A DNA stretch of 25,625 nt from CAYRVX01 sp964642165. Its GTDB lineage: Bacteria > Planctomycetota > Phycisphaerae > SM23-33. This document shows positions 7,231-15,412 of the stretch, piece after piece (the stretch's first letter is position 1; each line of letters starts with the position of its first letter). The stretch is taken from contig CAZXOC010000077.1 in NCBI GenBank assembly GCA_964642165.1, positions 1-25,625 on the forward strand. Direction: 5' to 3'. The translations under genes and the position numbers were made by a program. Below the pieces are notes generated by a model that was not told the DNA's origin, searched no databases, and saw nothing but the letters and a program-made list of their open reading frames with translations.

Positions 7231-7911
7231 ATGGAACGAGGCAACCCCTGGCCGCTCCTTCCGCCCGCGGCGGTGCTGGCGCCGTCGCTGCTGGCCAGCG
7301 ACTTCTGCCGGGTGGGCGAGCAGATCGACCGGGTCACCGCGGCCGGCGCCGGGGTGCTCCACGTGGACGTCATGGACGCGCACTTCGTGCCGAACCTGTC
7401 CATGGGACCGGGCTTCGTCCGGTCGGTCCGCCGGTACACGGACCTGCCGCTCGACGTGCACCTGATGCTGACCGACCCGGCGACGTACATCGAGCGGTTC
7501 GCCGACGCGGGGGCCGACAGCATCACGTTCCATGTCGAGACGGCCGCCGATCCCGCCCGGCTGATCGGTCGCCTGCGCGAGCTGGGGCTCGGCGCGGGGG
7601 TGACGCTGCGGCCGGGCACGCCGGCGGAGGCCCTTCGCGCCGCGATCCGGGACGTGGACCTGGTGCTGGTGATGACGGTCGAGCCGGGCTACGGGGGGCA
7701 GGAATTCATGGGCAATATGCTGGAGAAGATCGCGGCGGTGCGCGGTATGTTGGAGGCGCGGCAGCGCCTGGAGGTGGACGGCGGGATCAACGCGGAGACG
7801 GCGGCGTGGTGCCGGGCGCGGGGCGCGGACGTGTTCGTGGCGGGCACGGACGTGCTGGGCGGCGGCGACGTCGCCGCCGCGATGCGGGCGCTGCGAGAGG
7901 CGGTGACGTGA
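7231..7911 (+). CDS. rpe: Ribulose-phosphate 3-epimerase
   Basis: This enzyme interconverts ribulose-5-phosphate and xylulose-5-phosphate in the pentose phosphate or Calvin cycles, as a metal-dependent TIM barrel. With the chosen start it has 226 residues. APSLLASDF (residues 17-25) is the first strand. HVDVMDAHFVPN at 44-55 supplies metal ligands His44 and Asp46, and DVHLM supplies a further His. EPGYGGQEF and VDGGIN give the phosphate-binding loops and the second catalytic Asp. The start is uncertain: 7231 has a weak GGA eight bases upstream, while the in-frame ATG at 7222 has none. The stop TGA shares a base with an ATG of the next frame, so the downstream gene could start there. Confidence 0.93.
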   Translation: MERGNPWPLLPPAAVLAPSLLASDFCRVGEQIDRVTAAGAGVLHVDVMDAHFVPNLSMGPGFVRSVRRYTDLPLDVHLMLTDPATYIERFADAGADSITFHVETAADPARLIGRLRELGLGAGVTLRPGTPAEALRAAIRDVDLVLVMTVEPGYGGQEFMGNMLEKIAAVRGMLEARQRLEVDGGINAETAAWCRARGADVFVAGTDVLGGGDVAAAMRALREAVT

Positions 7912-7991
7912 TGGCCCGGTGGCTGGCGTGGTCCCGGGCGGCGATGGCGACCGCCGGGCCGCCGGACGGGCGAGCAGGACGAGACCGGCCC

Positions 7992-8573
7992 ATGGCGAGG
8001 ATGTACGTCATTCAGACCGGACGGACTGTCTGGGACGAGCAGACGCGGGTGGAGTCGGCCCCGGGCGCGCCGCTGACCGAAGCCGGGCAGCAGGCCGTCC
8101 AGGACGCCGCCCGCGAGCTGGGCACCCGGACCGCCATCACCACGGTCTACGCCTCCGACGGTCAGACCGAGCAGCAGACCGCCCAACTGGTCGCCCACCT
8201 GCTCGGCGCCAAGGTGCGCACCAACCGGGACCTGCGGGAGATCGACTACGGCCTGTGGCAGGGGCTCACGGAGGAGGAGATCCAGCGCAGGCAGCCGAAG
8301 CTCTTCCGGCAGTGGGTCGAGTCGCCGGCGACGGTCCGCCCGCCCGGAGGCGAGTCGCTCGACGAGGTCCAGCAGCGGATCGCCAAGGCCGTTCGCGACA
8401 TCCTCAAGCGCCACAAGAACGGCAGGGCGCTGGTGGTGCTGCGGCCGGTGGCGCTGGGGCTGCTGCGGTGCCTCGTTCGCCGCGACCAGATCGGGGGGCT
8501 CTGGCAGAACGTGGGGCGGGCCTGCACGTGGGACGTTCTGGAGGGCGACCAGGACCTCTTCAACGGGAGCTGA
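7992..8573 (+). CDS. Histidine-phosphatase-family protein lacking catalytic residues (phosphoglycerate mutase-like fold)
   Basis: The 193-residue protein follows the phosphoglycerate mutase/histidine phosphatase pattern from end to end, but the reaction centre is gone. The RHG motif that carries the phosphorylated His reads QTG (8-10), with Thr9 in its place. The conserved Arg of the second motif is missing (SDGQTEQQTA, 55-64). The second catalytic His is replaced by Arg151 in VVLRPVALGLL. The acidic residue in DLREIDYG (Glu83) and the PPGGES turn remain. Activity as a phosphatase or mutase is therefore unlikely. A binding or regulatory role is inference. The start at 7992 puts the domain at the N-terminus. 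An in-frame ATG at 7911, overlapping the rpe stop, would add 27 Arg/Ala-rich residues. accD begins one base after the stop. Confidence 0.88.
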   Translation: MARMYVIQTGRTVWDEQTRVESAPGAPLTEAGQQAVQDAARELGTRTAITTVYASDGQTEQQTAQLVAHLLGAKVRTNRDLREIDYGLWQGLTEEEIQRRQPKLFRQWVESPATVRPPGGESLDEVQQRIAKAVRDILKRHKNGRALVVLRPVALGLLRCLVRRDQIGGLWQNVGRACTWDVLEGDQDLFNGS

Positions 8574-8574
8574 C

Positions 8575-9441
8575 ATGGCCAAGCAGCCCGACGCGGTCGT
8601 GCCGTTCGACCCCTCCGCCTTCGAGGGCCCGACCATCCGCAAGAAGCGCGACGTGCCCGACGGCCTCTGGATGCGCTGCGGCGGCTGCGAACAGATGATC
8701 TACCGGAAGGTTGTGGCCGAGAACCTCGAGGTCTGTCCGGAGTGCGGCTACCACTTCCGGATCGGGGCGCCGCAGCGCGTCGAGCAGTTGACCGACCCGG
8801 ACAGCTTCGAGGAGCTCTTCGGCGACGTGCTGCCGGACGACCCGCTGGGCTTCGAGTGGGCCGGAAAAAACTACCGCGATTACGTCCAGGACTACCAGGC
8901 GCGCAGCGGCACGAAGGAGGGGGTGCTGACGGGCGTCGGGTACATCAAGGGGCGGCGCGTCGCGCTGGGCGTGATGAACGGGCAGTTCATCGGGGGATCG
9001 ATGGGGTCGGTCAGCGGCGAGCGGATCACGCTGCTGATCGAGCGGGCCGCCGAAACCAAGCTGCCGCTGGTGCTCGTCTGCACGTCGGGGGGGATGCGGA
9101 TGCAGGAAGGGGCGCTGAGCCTGGTGCAGATGGCGAAGACCTCGGCCGCCCTGGCGCGGTTCGACGAGACCGGCGGGCTGTACATCTCCGTCCTGGTGGA
9201 CCCCACGACGGGCGGCACGACGGCCAGCATCGGCATGTTGGCCGACTTCATCCTCGCCGAACCGGGGGCGATGATCGGCTTCGCCGGGCCCCGGGTCATC
9301 GCCAACACCATCCGTGCCGAGCTGCCCGAGGGCTTCCAGCGCGCGGAGTTCCTTTTGGAGCACGGCTTCGTCGACCGGATCGTCGAGCGCAAGGAGCTGC
9401 GCAGCGAGATCGCGCGCCTGATCGACTACTGCGAGCGATAG
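8575..9441 (+). CDS. accD: Acetyl-CoA carboxylase carboxyltransferase subunit beta
   Basis: AccD with AccA forms the carboxyltransferase that moves CO2 from carboxybiotin to acetyl-CoA, giving malonyl-CoA for fatty-acid synthesis. The protein has 288 residues. A four-Cys zinc finger is complete (Cys35, Cys38, Cys54, Cys57). The carboxyltransferase core shows GGSMGSVSGERI, TSGGMRMQEGALSL and GGTTASIG. GGGAG precedes the ATG, which lies one base after the stop of the phosphatase-like gene, so the two are probably cotranscribed and coupled. accA is not in the window. The gene ends in a hairpin shared with the convergent RNase gene. Confidence 0.96.
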   Translation: MAKQPDAVVPFDPSAFEGPTIRKKRDVPDGLWMRCGGCEQMIYRKVVAENLEVCPECGYHFRIGAPQRVEQLTDPDSFEELFGDVLPDDPLGFEWAGKNYRDYVQDYQARSGTKEGVLTGVGYIKGRRVALGVMNGQFIGGSMGSVSGERITLLIERAAETKLPLVLVCTSGGMRMQEGALSLVQMAKTSAALARFDETGGLYISVLVDPTTGGTTASIGMLADFILAEPGAMIGFAGPRVIANTIRAELPEGFQRAEFLLEHGFVDRIVERKELRSEIARLIDYCER

Positions 9442-9443
9442 GC

Positions 9444-9467
9444 CGTCGCGGGCCGAGGCCCGCGATG
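9444..9467. terminator. Bidirectional hairpin between accD and the RNase E/G gene
   Basis: TCGCGGGC (9446-9453) and GCCCGCGA (9458-9465) form a perfect 8-bp stem around CGAG. Two outer pairs (9444-9445 with 9466-9467, one G-U) extend it to ten. It fills nearly all of the 27-base gap between the two stop codons and could end transcription from both sides. There is no T-run. Confidence 0.6.
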
Positions 9468-9468
9468 C

Positions 9469-11715
9469 TCACTCAGGCCCCGGCGACTCGTCGGCGCCGC
9501 CACCGGCGGGGGCGTCGGCCTCGCCTGCGGGGCCGTCGGATGCCTTGCCGGCCGCCTTGCGGGAACGGGGCCTCTTCCTGCCCCTTCTCTTCGGCGCGGG
9601 CTTCGGCGCGGTCTCGGCGGCCTCGGGCCGGGCCTTCTCGACGGGCGCCGCCGGCTCGGCCTGCTTGTCGGCGGCCTCGTGCTCCGCGGCGGGTCGCCTC
9701 TTGCGGGGCTTGCGTCTGCGCCGGGAGGTCTTGGCCCTGGCCGTCGCCTCCTGGGGGTGGTCGGTTTTCTCTGTCTCGCCCTGGACGGGCGTCTTGCCGG
9801 CGGCGTCCGGCTCGCCCCTGGCCGCAGGCTCTTCCTTCGTCTGGCGTTTGGCCGGGCGGCGTCGTCGGCGCTTGGCCTTCGGGGCGGCCTCGGCCGGCTC
9901 GCCGGCGGCTGCGGGGGGCTCGATCGCCTTGTCGGCCTGTTCCGTCTCGCCCGGGGGCGGCGGCTCGGCGGCCCCGTCGGCCGCGCGGCGCTTGTGTCTC
10001 CTGCCGCCGCGACGCCCTCGCCGGCCCTTCTTGCGCTGCTCCTTGGCCTCTTCGGCGGGCTCGGTCGGCTCCTCCGGCGTCGTCGGCTCGTCGGGCTCCG
10101 GCTGGGCCTCGGGCGGCACGTCTGTGATGCGGGTGGTGCTGAGTCTTTCCGGGCTGGGGCGCGCGGGGGCGGGGTGCTCCCAGGCCACCTCGGTCCCGCG
10201 TGCGTTGGTGCAGCGGGTCTGGCCGTTGCCCGGCCCGATCCGGGCGTCGGCGCGGATGACGATGGTCTTGCCGGTCTCGGTCTCGAGGCGGCTGATCTGT
10301 TGTCGCTGGCTGTTGTTGAGCTGGTTGGCGGCGGTGGGGGAGAGGGAGACCTCGATGCGGGCGACGTCGTCATGGGCGCAGGCCCGCTGGACCTTCCGCA
10401 TGACCAGGAGGGAAAGCGACTCCTCGCTGCGGACGACCCCGAGGCCGTCGCAGTGGGGGCAGCGGGTGAAGGCGCTCTGCTTGAGCGACGGGCCCAGGCG
10501 CTGACGGGTCAGCTCGATGATGCCGAACGCGCTGGCCCGAAGCGCCTTGGTCTTCGCCCGGTCGTGCTTGAGCGTCTCGCGCACCGCCCGTTCCAGGGTG
10601 CGGCGGTTCTTCTCCTCCCGCAGGTCGATGAAGTCGATCACGATCACGCCGCCGAGGTCGCGCAGGCGCAGTTGGCGGACGACTTCCTTGGCCGCCTCCA
10701 GGTTGGTCTTCAGCGCGGTGGTCTCCGCGTTGGTGTGCTGGCGGTATCGGCCGGAGTTGACGTCGATGGCCACCAGGGCCTCCGTCTGGTCGATCACCAG
10801 CGATCCGCCCGACGGCAGCTCCACGCGGCGCGAGTGGATCTTCTCGATCTCCTCCTCCATGCCGTAGTCGTAGAACAGCCCCTGCTTGCCGGTGTACAGC
10901 TCGACGGTGTGCTTGGTCCGCGGCACGACGACGTTGAGAAACTCCTCAACCCGCCTCGCCACGGCCGCATCGTCGCAGATGATCCGCCGGATCTCCGAGT
11001 TGTACACGTCGCGGATGGTCCGGGTGACCAGGTCGCTCTCGCGGTACAGCTCCACCGGCGCGCGGGTGATCTTGATCCGCTGCTTGACGACCTTCCACAG
11101 CCGCAGCAGGTAGTTCAAGTCCCGCTGGAGGTCGCGCTTGGCGCGGTCGACCCCGGCGGTGCGGATGATGAAGCCCATGTCCTGGGGCAGCTCCAGCTCC
11201 GAGAGGGCCTGTCGGGCTCGCCCCCGGGCGGCCGCGTCTTCCACCTTCCGCGAGACGCCCAGGCGCGTCATGCTGGGCATCATCACCAGCAGCCGCCCCG
11301 GGATGGACAGGTACGTCGTCAACGTCGGGCCCTTGGTGCCGATGCCCTCCTTGGTCATCTGGACGATGACCTCCTGCCCGCGGCGGAGGCACTCCTGGAT
11401 GGGCGGGCGCACGTAGTGGGGACGCTTGCGCCCGACCTCCTCAGGGGCCTTCTTGCCCTTGGGGAAATGGCTGGGGTTGATGTCCGAGACGTGGAGGAAG
11501 CCGTTGCGGCCGAGCCCGGCGTCCACGAAGGCGGCCTGGATGGCCGGCTCGACGTTGGTGATGCGGGCCTTGTAGATGTTGCCGACGTGGCTGGCGGAGG
11601 CGGTCCGCTCGACGTACAGTTCCTCGAGGACACCGTGCTCGACCAGGGCGATGCGGCACTCCTGGCCTTCGACGGTGTTGATCAGCATTTCTTTCTCTGG
11701 TTTGTCTTTGCTCAT
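9469..11715 (-). CDS. Ribonuclease E/G family endoribonuclease with Arg-rich C-terminal tail
   Basis: This single-strand-specific endoribonuclease acts in mRNA decay and rRNA/tRNA maturation. The protein has 748 residues. An S1-type RNA-binding region covers about 40-140, with an extra basic insert near 82-110. Catalytic metal ligands are Asp318 (AIDVNSGR) and Asp361 (VIDFIDL). The zinc-link cysteines of the tetramer interface are Cys419 and Cys422 (CPHCDGLG). From about residue 510 the protein becomes low-complexity: Glu/Pro/Ala-rich stretches alternate with four Arg/Lys clusters. Such tails in RNase E bind RNA and scaffold partners, so a degradosome-like role is plausible but unproven. The ATG at 11715 overlaps the upstream stop as ATGA, with AAGGA six bases before it. 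The gene choice between rne and rng cannot be settled here. Confidence 0.95.
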   Translation of the reverse strand: MSKDKPEKEMLINTVEGQECRIALVEHGVLEELYVERTASASHVGNIYKARITNVEPAIQAAFVDAGLGRNGFLHVSDINPSHFPKGKKAPEEVGRKRPHYVRPPIQECLRRGQEVIVQMTKEGIGTKGPTLTTYLSIPGRLLVMMPSMTRLGVSRKVEDAAARGRARQALSELELPQDMGFIIRTAGVDRAKRDLQRDLNYLLRLWKVVKQRIKITRAPVELYRESDLVTRTIRDVYNSEIRRIICDDAAVARRVEEFLNVVVPRTKHTVELYTGKQGLFYDYGMEEEIEKIHSRRVELPSGGSLVIDQTEALVAIDVNSGRYRQHTNAETTALKTNLEAAKEVVRQLRLRDLGGVIVIDFIDLREEKNRRTLERAVRETLKHDRAKTKALRASAFGIIELTRQRLGPSLKQSAFTRCPHCDGLGVVRSEESLSLLVMRKVQRACAHDDVARIEVSLSPTAANQLNNSQRQQISRLETETGKTIVIRADARIGPGNGQTRCTNARGTEVAWEHPAPARPSPERLSTTRITDVPPEAQPEPDEPTTPEEPTEPAEEAKEQRKKGRRGRRGGRRHKRRAADGAAEPPPPGETEQADKAIEPPAAAGEPAEAAPKAKRRRRRPAKRQTKEEPAARGEPDAAGKTPVQGETEKTDHPQEATARAKTSRRRRKPRKRRPAAEHEAADKQAEPAAPVEKARPEAAETAPKPAPKRRGRKRPRSRKAAGKASDGPAGEADAPAGGGADESPGPE

Positions 11716-12410
11716 GGTGAATCCTTGTGGGCAGTCGGTCCTTGCGCGCCCTGGGCCGGGGGCTGGATGCCGTAATCGACGGCCGTCCGAACCACGCTGG
11801 CCAGGTCTACCCGGCCGTCCAGGCCGAGGGCCTCCAGCACCTCGGCGGGCCTGGCCCAGACGTCGCCGACGGGGGCGAGGGTCCAGTGGAGTCTGTGGGC
11901 GTCGAAGGCGAGTTGGGGCACGAGCGGCGTGAGGTCCAGCCGGCGCGTCCGGGCCGGCTCCCCGCGGCGCCGCGGCGCCCCGTGGCGCTCGATCGGCCAG
12001 GACGCCGCCTCCCGGAAGGCCTCGACGCGGGGGGCGAGCGCCTCGGCGCGGCCGGGCGGAACGGGCCATTCATACCACGCCCGGAGCGCTTTGGGTCTCG
12101 GCCTGGAGGCCAGCGTCTCGGCCCGCGTGAAGCGCACCCCTGAAGGCACCTGTCGGTTCATCCGCGTGAGGATCTCCTTGCCCGGGAGGGGCTCGGTCAG
12201 CCTCAGCACGACCAGGTCGTCTCGCGACGCCACACCCACGGGGCGCGGCAGGACCAGCGAGAGGACCGGGTGGGGATTGAAGCCCTCGGTGTACTTCAGG
12301 GGCAGGTGGGCCCGGGCGCCGGCGCGCTCGATCAACCGGGCGCAGTCCCGGTGGGCCAGGAACCGCACGTCACCCTCGATCACCATCCACAGGCCCCATG
12401 GCAGGGGCAA
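11712..12410 (-). CDS. TIGR03936/DUF2344 family protein (radical-SAM-linked)
   Basis: The 232-residue protein matches the family recognised by its opening, here GDVRFLAHRDCARLIERA, followed by LKYTEGFNPHP. Its biochemical function is not established. The family is normally encoded beside, or fused to, a radical SAM protein (TIGR03960), but none lies next to it here. The upstream neighbour on this strand is ptsI, 247 bases away. It is often followed by RNase E/G, as here, with a 4-base ATGA overlap. The start appears to be TTG at 12410, with GAAGAAGG about ten bases upstream. The ATG at 12386 would cut into the conserved first strand. Confidence 0.85.
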   Translation of the reverse strand: MPLPWGLWMVIEGDVRFLAHRDCARLIERAGARAHLPLKYTEGFNPHPVLSLVLPRPVGVASRDDLVVLRLTEPLPGKEILTRMNRQVPSGVRFTRAETLASRPRPKALRAWYEWPVPPGRAEALAPRVEAFREAASWPIERHGAPRRRGEPARTRRLDLTPLVPQLAFDAHRLHWTLAPVGDVWARPAEVLEALGLDGRVDLASVVRTAVDYGIQPPAQGAQGPTAHKDSP

Positions 12411-12548
12411 GTCTCGGCTGCCTTCTTCCGTGATGTGCCCTTCTTTCCGTTTCGGTCTGTTGTCGGTCGGCCCCCGCGCCGGGCTCGGCGACGCCGTGGC
12501 CCGTTCCGCGTCGCACGCCGGCGGCGGGGTCCGCCCCAGGTTCGATCT

Positions 12549-12628
12549 CGCCGCGACCGTCGCGGCGCTGTGTTCTGTCCGGTCGCCCGGCGTCGGCCGT
12601 CGCGGCCCGGCTCGGTGCGCCGCCGGGC
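12549..12628 (-). terminator. Two hairpins downstream of ptsI, candidate terminator region
   Basis: GCCCGGC (12605-12611) pairs with GCCGGGC (12622-12628) around 10 bases, about 30 bases after the ptsI stop. CGCCGCGA (12549-12556) pairs with TCGCGGCG (12560-12567) around three bases. Both stems are perfect, but T-runs are absent and the region is very GC-rich, so chance pairing is possible. The rest of the 247-base gap (12411-12657) shows no gene or clear promoter. Confidence 0.35.
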
Positions 12629-12657
12629 GCCGGGGACGGACGGCCGGGCAACATGGC

Positions 12658-14415
12658 TCAATCCGCCGGGAAGACCTCCGGCAGGATCTTCCGGGTCTCG
12701 GCGGCCAGGTAGTTGACGATCTCCTTCTCCGAGTCGAAGCCCATGACCTTTCGCGCGACCTTGCGCGCCTGGCGCAGGGTGCCCGACCGGATGACCTTCT
12801 TGATCTTGGGGATGGCCGGGGGCGCGCAGGAGAAGATCCGCAGCCCCATGCCCATCAGCAGGAGCGTGAACTGCGGGTCGCCGGCGATCTCGCCGCAGAG
12901 GCTGACGGGCATGCCGCGTTGTTCGGCGGCCTGGATCACCTGCTGGATGAGCTTCAGCACCGCCGGATGCGCCGCCGTGAACAGCGACGCCACCCGCTCG
13001 TTGCCGCGGTCCACGGCCAGGGTGTATTGGATCAGGTCGTTCGTGCCGATGGAGAAGAAGTCCACTTCCTTGGCGAACGCCTCGGCCTGGATGGCGCACG
13101 AGGGCGTCTCGACCATGATCCCGATCGAGATGTCGTTGCGGTGCTCGATGCCCTCCTCGTCGAGGTCTTCCATCACGTCGCGGACGATGCTCCTGGCGTG
13201 GCGCAGCTCCATGAGATTGGTGATCAGCGGGAAGAGCATCGAGACCTGCCCGTCGAGGCTGGCGCGGAGGATCGCGCGGATCTGCGTCCTGAACATGGGG
13301 ATGTTCTGGAGGCAGAAGCGGATGCTTCGGCAGCCGAGGAAAGGGTTGCGCTCCGGCACGCGGGCGCGGGCCTGGGTGTACTTGTCGGCCCCCAGGTCCA
13401 GCGTACGAATCACCAGCGGGCGGTCGCCGCACAGCTCGATCACCTGGCGGTAGGAGCGGAACTGGTCCTCCTCCGTGGGCTCGACGGCGGCGCCCAGATA
13501 GAGGTACTCGGTCCGGTACAGGCCGATGCCTTGCCCGCCCTTGTCGAGGACCGTCTTGGTCTCCTCGGGGAACTCGATGTTGCCGAGGAGGGCGATCTCG
13601 TGGGCGTCCTTGGTGATGGCGGGCAGGTCGCGCAGCGCGTCCAGCTCGTGGACGAGCTCGACCTGCTGCCGGGCGGACTTGCGGGCCTCCTCGATCGTTC
13701 GCTCGTCGGGGTCGATGATGACCAGCCCGCGGTGGCCGTCGATGATGACCGTGTCGCCGCCGGTCGCTTCGGCGGTGACGTCGTTGAGGCCGACCACGGC
13801 GGGAAGCCCCAGCGCGCGGGCCACGATCGCCGTGTGGCTGGTCTTGCCCCCGGCGTCGATGGCCAGGCCCCGCACGTGCTTGCGGTCCATGCTCGCCGTC
13901 TGCGACGGCGTCAGGTCCCGCGCCAGGATGTTCATGTCCTTCGTCAGGTGGCTGAGCGACTGCCGCCGCTCGCCGATGAGGTTCCGCAGCAGGCGCTTCT
14001 CGATGTCGTAGACGTCGTTGACCCGCTCGGCGAAGTACGCGGGCATCGACTGGAACTCCCGGGCGTAGGCCCGCAAGACGGTGGCCACGGCGTACTCCGC
14101 CGTCACGTGCCCCTCCGTGATCGCCTCGGTGAACTTCGACTGGAGCTCCTTGTCCTCCAGCAGGGCGATGTGGAAATCGAAGATGCTGGCGACCTCCCTG
14201 CCCATCCGTTTGCCGATCCTCTCGGCCGTCCGGTCGCGCAGGTCGAGGATCTCCTTCTTCGAGACGGACGTCGCCTGGCGAAGTCGCGACAGCTCCACCT
14301 TGCCCAGGTCGGAGGGCACCTCGCGCCGCGGGACCTCGTACTCCTCGATGTCGATCACGACGGCGGGCGCGATGGCCACGCCGGGGGAAACGCCGATGCC
14401 TTTCTTGACTTTCAT
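12658..14415 (-). CDS. ptsI: Phosphoenolpyruvate-protein phosphotransferase (PTS enzyme I)
   Basis: Enzyme I takes phosphate from phosphoenolpyruvate onto a His and passes it to HPr. The protein has 585 residues, close to other EI proteins. The phosphorylated residue is His194 in GGKTSHTAIVAR. The barrel carries GLYRTEYLYL with Arg301, VETPSC, FSIGTNDLIQY, and the catalytic Cys507 in SLCGEIAGDP. The ATG at 14415 overlaps the HPr stop as ATGA, so donor and acceptor are translationally coupled. No EIIB or EIIC gene is near. The only EIIA in the window is PtsN-like, which points to a regulatory phosphorelay. Confidence 0.96.
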   Translation of the reverse strand: MKVKKGIGVSPGVAIAPAVVIDIEEYEVPRREVPSDLGKVELSRLRQATSVSKKEILDLRDRTAERIGKRMGREVASIFDFHIALLEDKELQSKFTEAITEGHVTAEYAVATVLRAYAREFQSMPAYFAERVNDVYDIEKRLLRNLIGERRQSLSHLTKDMNILARDLTPSQTASMDRKHVRGLAIDAGGKTSHTAIVARALGLPAVVGLNDVTAEATGGDTVIIDGHRGLVIIDPDERTIEEARKSARQQVELVHELDALRDLPAITKDAHEIALLGNIEFPEETKTVLDKGGQGIGLYRTEYLYLGAAVEPTEEDQFRSYRQVIELCGDRPLVIRTLDLGADKYTQARARVPERNPFLGCRSIRFCLQNIPMFRTQIRAILRASLDGQVSMLFPLITNLMELRHARSIVRDVMEDLDEEGIEHRNDISIGIMVETPSCAIQAEAFAKEVDFFSIGTNDLIQYTLAVDRGNERVASLFTAAHPAVLKLIQQVIQAAEQRGMPVSLCGEIAGDPQFTLLLMGMGLRIFSCAPPAIPKIKKVIRSGTLRQARKVARKVMGFDSEKEIVNYLAAETRKILPEVFPAD

Positions 14416-14756
14416 GAGACCTCGGTTCCGCCGCTCGCCGGCGGGTCGTCGGGCACGGCACCCTCCACCACCTCTTCGACCACGCCGTTCTCTTCCATGC
14501 CGGCCGCGATGTAGTCGCCCAGCGCCTCGATGGCCTCGGCGGCGTCCTCGCCGTCCGCGACGATCCTCAGGACGGTGCCCTTACCGGCCGCCAAGCGCAG
14601 CACCGACATGATGCTCTTGGCGTCCACGACCAGGGCGCCGTTGGACAACTCGATCTTGCACGTGTATCGGTTGGCGATCTCGACCAAGAGGATCGCCGGT
14701 CGGGCGTGCAGCCCGTACTTGTTGACAACTCCGACTTTCCGTTCTACCGTGGCCAA
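14412..14756 (-). CDS. HPr phosphocarrier with acidic C-terminal extension
   Basis: HPr relays phosphate from enzyme I to EIIA. His17 in YGLHARPA is the phosphorylated residue. Ser48 in DAKSIM matches the site used by HPr kinase (Ser46 in Gram-positive HPr). The 114-residue length exceeds the usual 85-90: after the normal fold an acidic tail of about 25 residues (EENGVVEEVVEG, then Pro/Gly/Ser-rich) is added. No ATG or GTG is available near the domain start. The frame gives TTG at 14756 with GGGG seven bases upstream, so a TTG start is proposed. The gene lies 44 bases after the EIIA gene and overlaps ptsI by four bases. No HPr kinase gene is visible in the window. Confidence 0.9.
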   Translation of the reverse strand: MATVERKVGVVNKYGLHARPAILLVEIANRYTCKIELSNGALVVDAKSIMSVLRLAAGKGTVLRIVADGEDAAEAIEALGDYIAAGMEENGVVEEVVEGAVPDDPPASGGTEVS

Positions 14757-14800
14757 TACGATACCCCGGCCGCCGATCCGCCGGCCCGCCGCCCAGCGGC

Positions 14801-15268
14801 TCAGCCCATCTCGTCCGCTTCCTGGATGATGTCCATGACGGCGTCGCGCGTCTCGCTCTGGCGAAGGAACTTGCGGAACATGTCCCGCTGGACGTGCTTG
14901 AAGATCGTCTCCATCGCGCGGAGGTGCTCGTCGGGGTCGTCGGGGTTGCTCAACAGCAGGATCACCGAGTAGACGGGCTTGCCGTCCAGCGAGGCGAAGT
15001 CGATGCCCTCGGCGGAGCATCCGACCGTCGCGACAGGCTTGCGGATGCCCTTCATCTTGACGTGCGGCAGGGCGATGCCCTTGCCGATGCCGGTGGTGGC
15101 CTGGGCCTCCCGCTTCAGGATCGCCTTGGTGACGTCGGGGATCTTCTGCTTCGTGATCGCGCCGGCATCGGCCAGGGCGGTCACCAACTCGCCGATGACC
15201 TCGTCTCGGGCCTTGGCCTTCAACTGCGGCACGACCGCCTCGCCGATGATGATGTCCGACAGTTTCAT
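14801..15268 (-). CDS. ptsN: PTS EIIA, fructose/nitrogen-regulatory (PtsN-like) type
   Basis: The 155-residue single-domain EIIA has its phosphorylated His at position 69 in GKGIALPHVK, the standard motif of the fructose/Ntr EIIA family. The segment GKPVYSVILLLSNPDD and the C-terminal helix are complete. It stands without EIIB or EIIC partners, next to HPr, EI and HPF. This resembles the PTS-Ntr system, where EIIA acts by binding regulators and transporters rather than by feeding a permease. The symbol reflects resemblance, since a lone fructose-type EIIA cannot be excluded from sequence alone. GGGAG sits six bases before the ATG at 15268. Confidence 0.9.
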   Translation of the reverse strand: MKLSDIIIGEAVVPQLKAKARDEVIGELVTALADAGAITKQKIPDVTKAILKREAQATTGIGKGIALPHVKMKGIRKPVATVGCSAEGIDFASLDGKPVYSVILLLSNPDDPDEHLRAMETIFKHVQRDMFRKFLRQSETRDAVMDIIQEADEMG

Positions 15269-15412
15269 ATAGCACTCCCGCTGGTGGCCGTCCGACGTGG
15301 GATGCCTGGGCGACCGGCGTGCCGGCCCGCGACATCCAGCCGGTGGGCAGATACAGCACGTCGGTCCAAGAGTCTACCGCTTTCCGGTTCGCGATACCAG
15401 CCGGCAGGTGGG

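Noticed and set aside
2055..7619. Very long open frame on the minus strand (1855 codons)
   Set aside because: Only the part from 4760 downward is a real protein. The rest runs antisense to rpe and pgk and out of frame with the ATPase, an effect of high GC lowering stop codon frequency.
7911..7991. Earlier ATG for the phosphatase-like gene, overlapping the rpe stop
   Set aside because: It would add 27 Arg/Ala-rich residues before the first strand of the domain. It remains possible because the overlap suggests coupling.
11716..12069. Longer N-terminus for the RNase E/G protein
   Set aside because: This part overlaps the TIGR03936 gene in another frame, and the ATG at 11715 has a good ribosome-binding site and ATGA coupling.
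12411..12657. Hidden small gene between ptsI and the TIGR03936 gene
   Set aside because: The only open frames are shadows of neighbours; no ribosome-binding site or domain pattern was seen.
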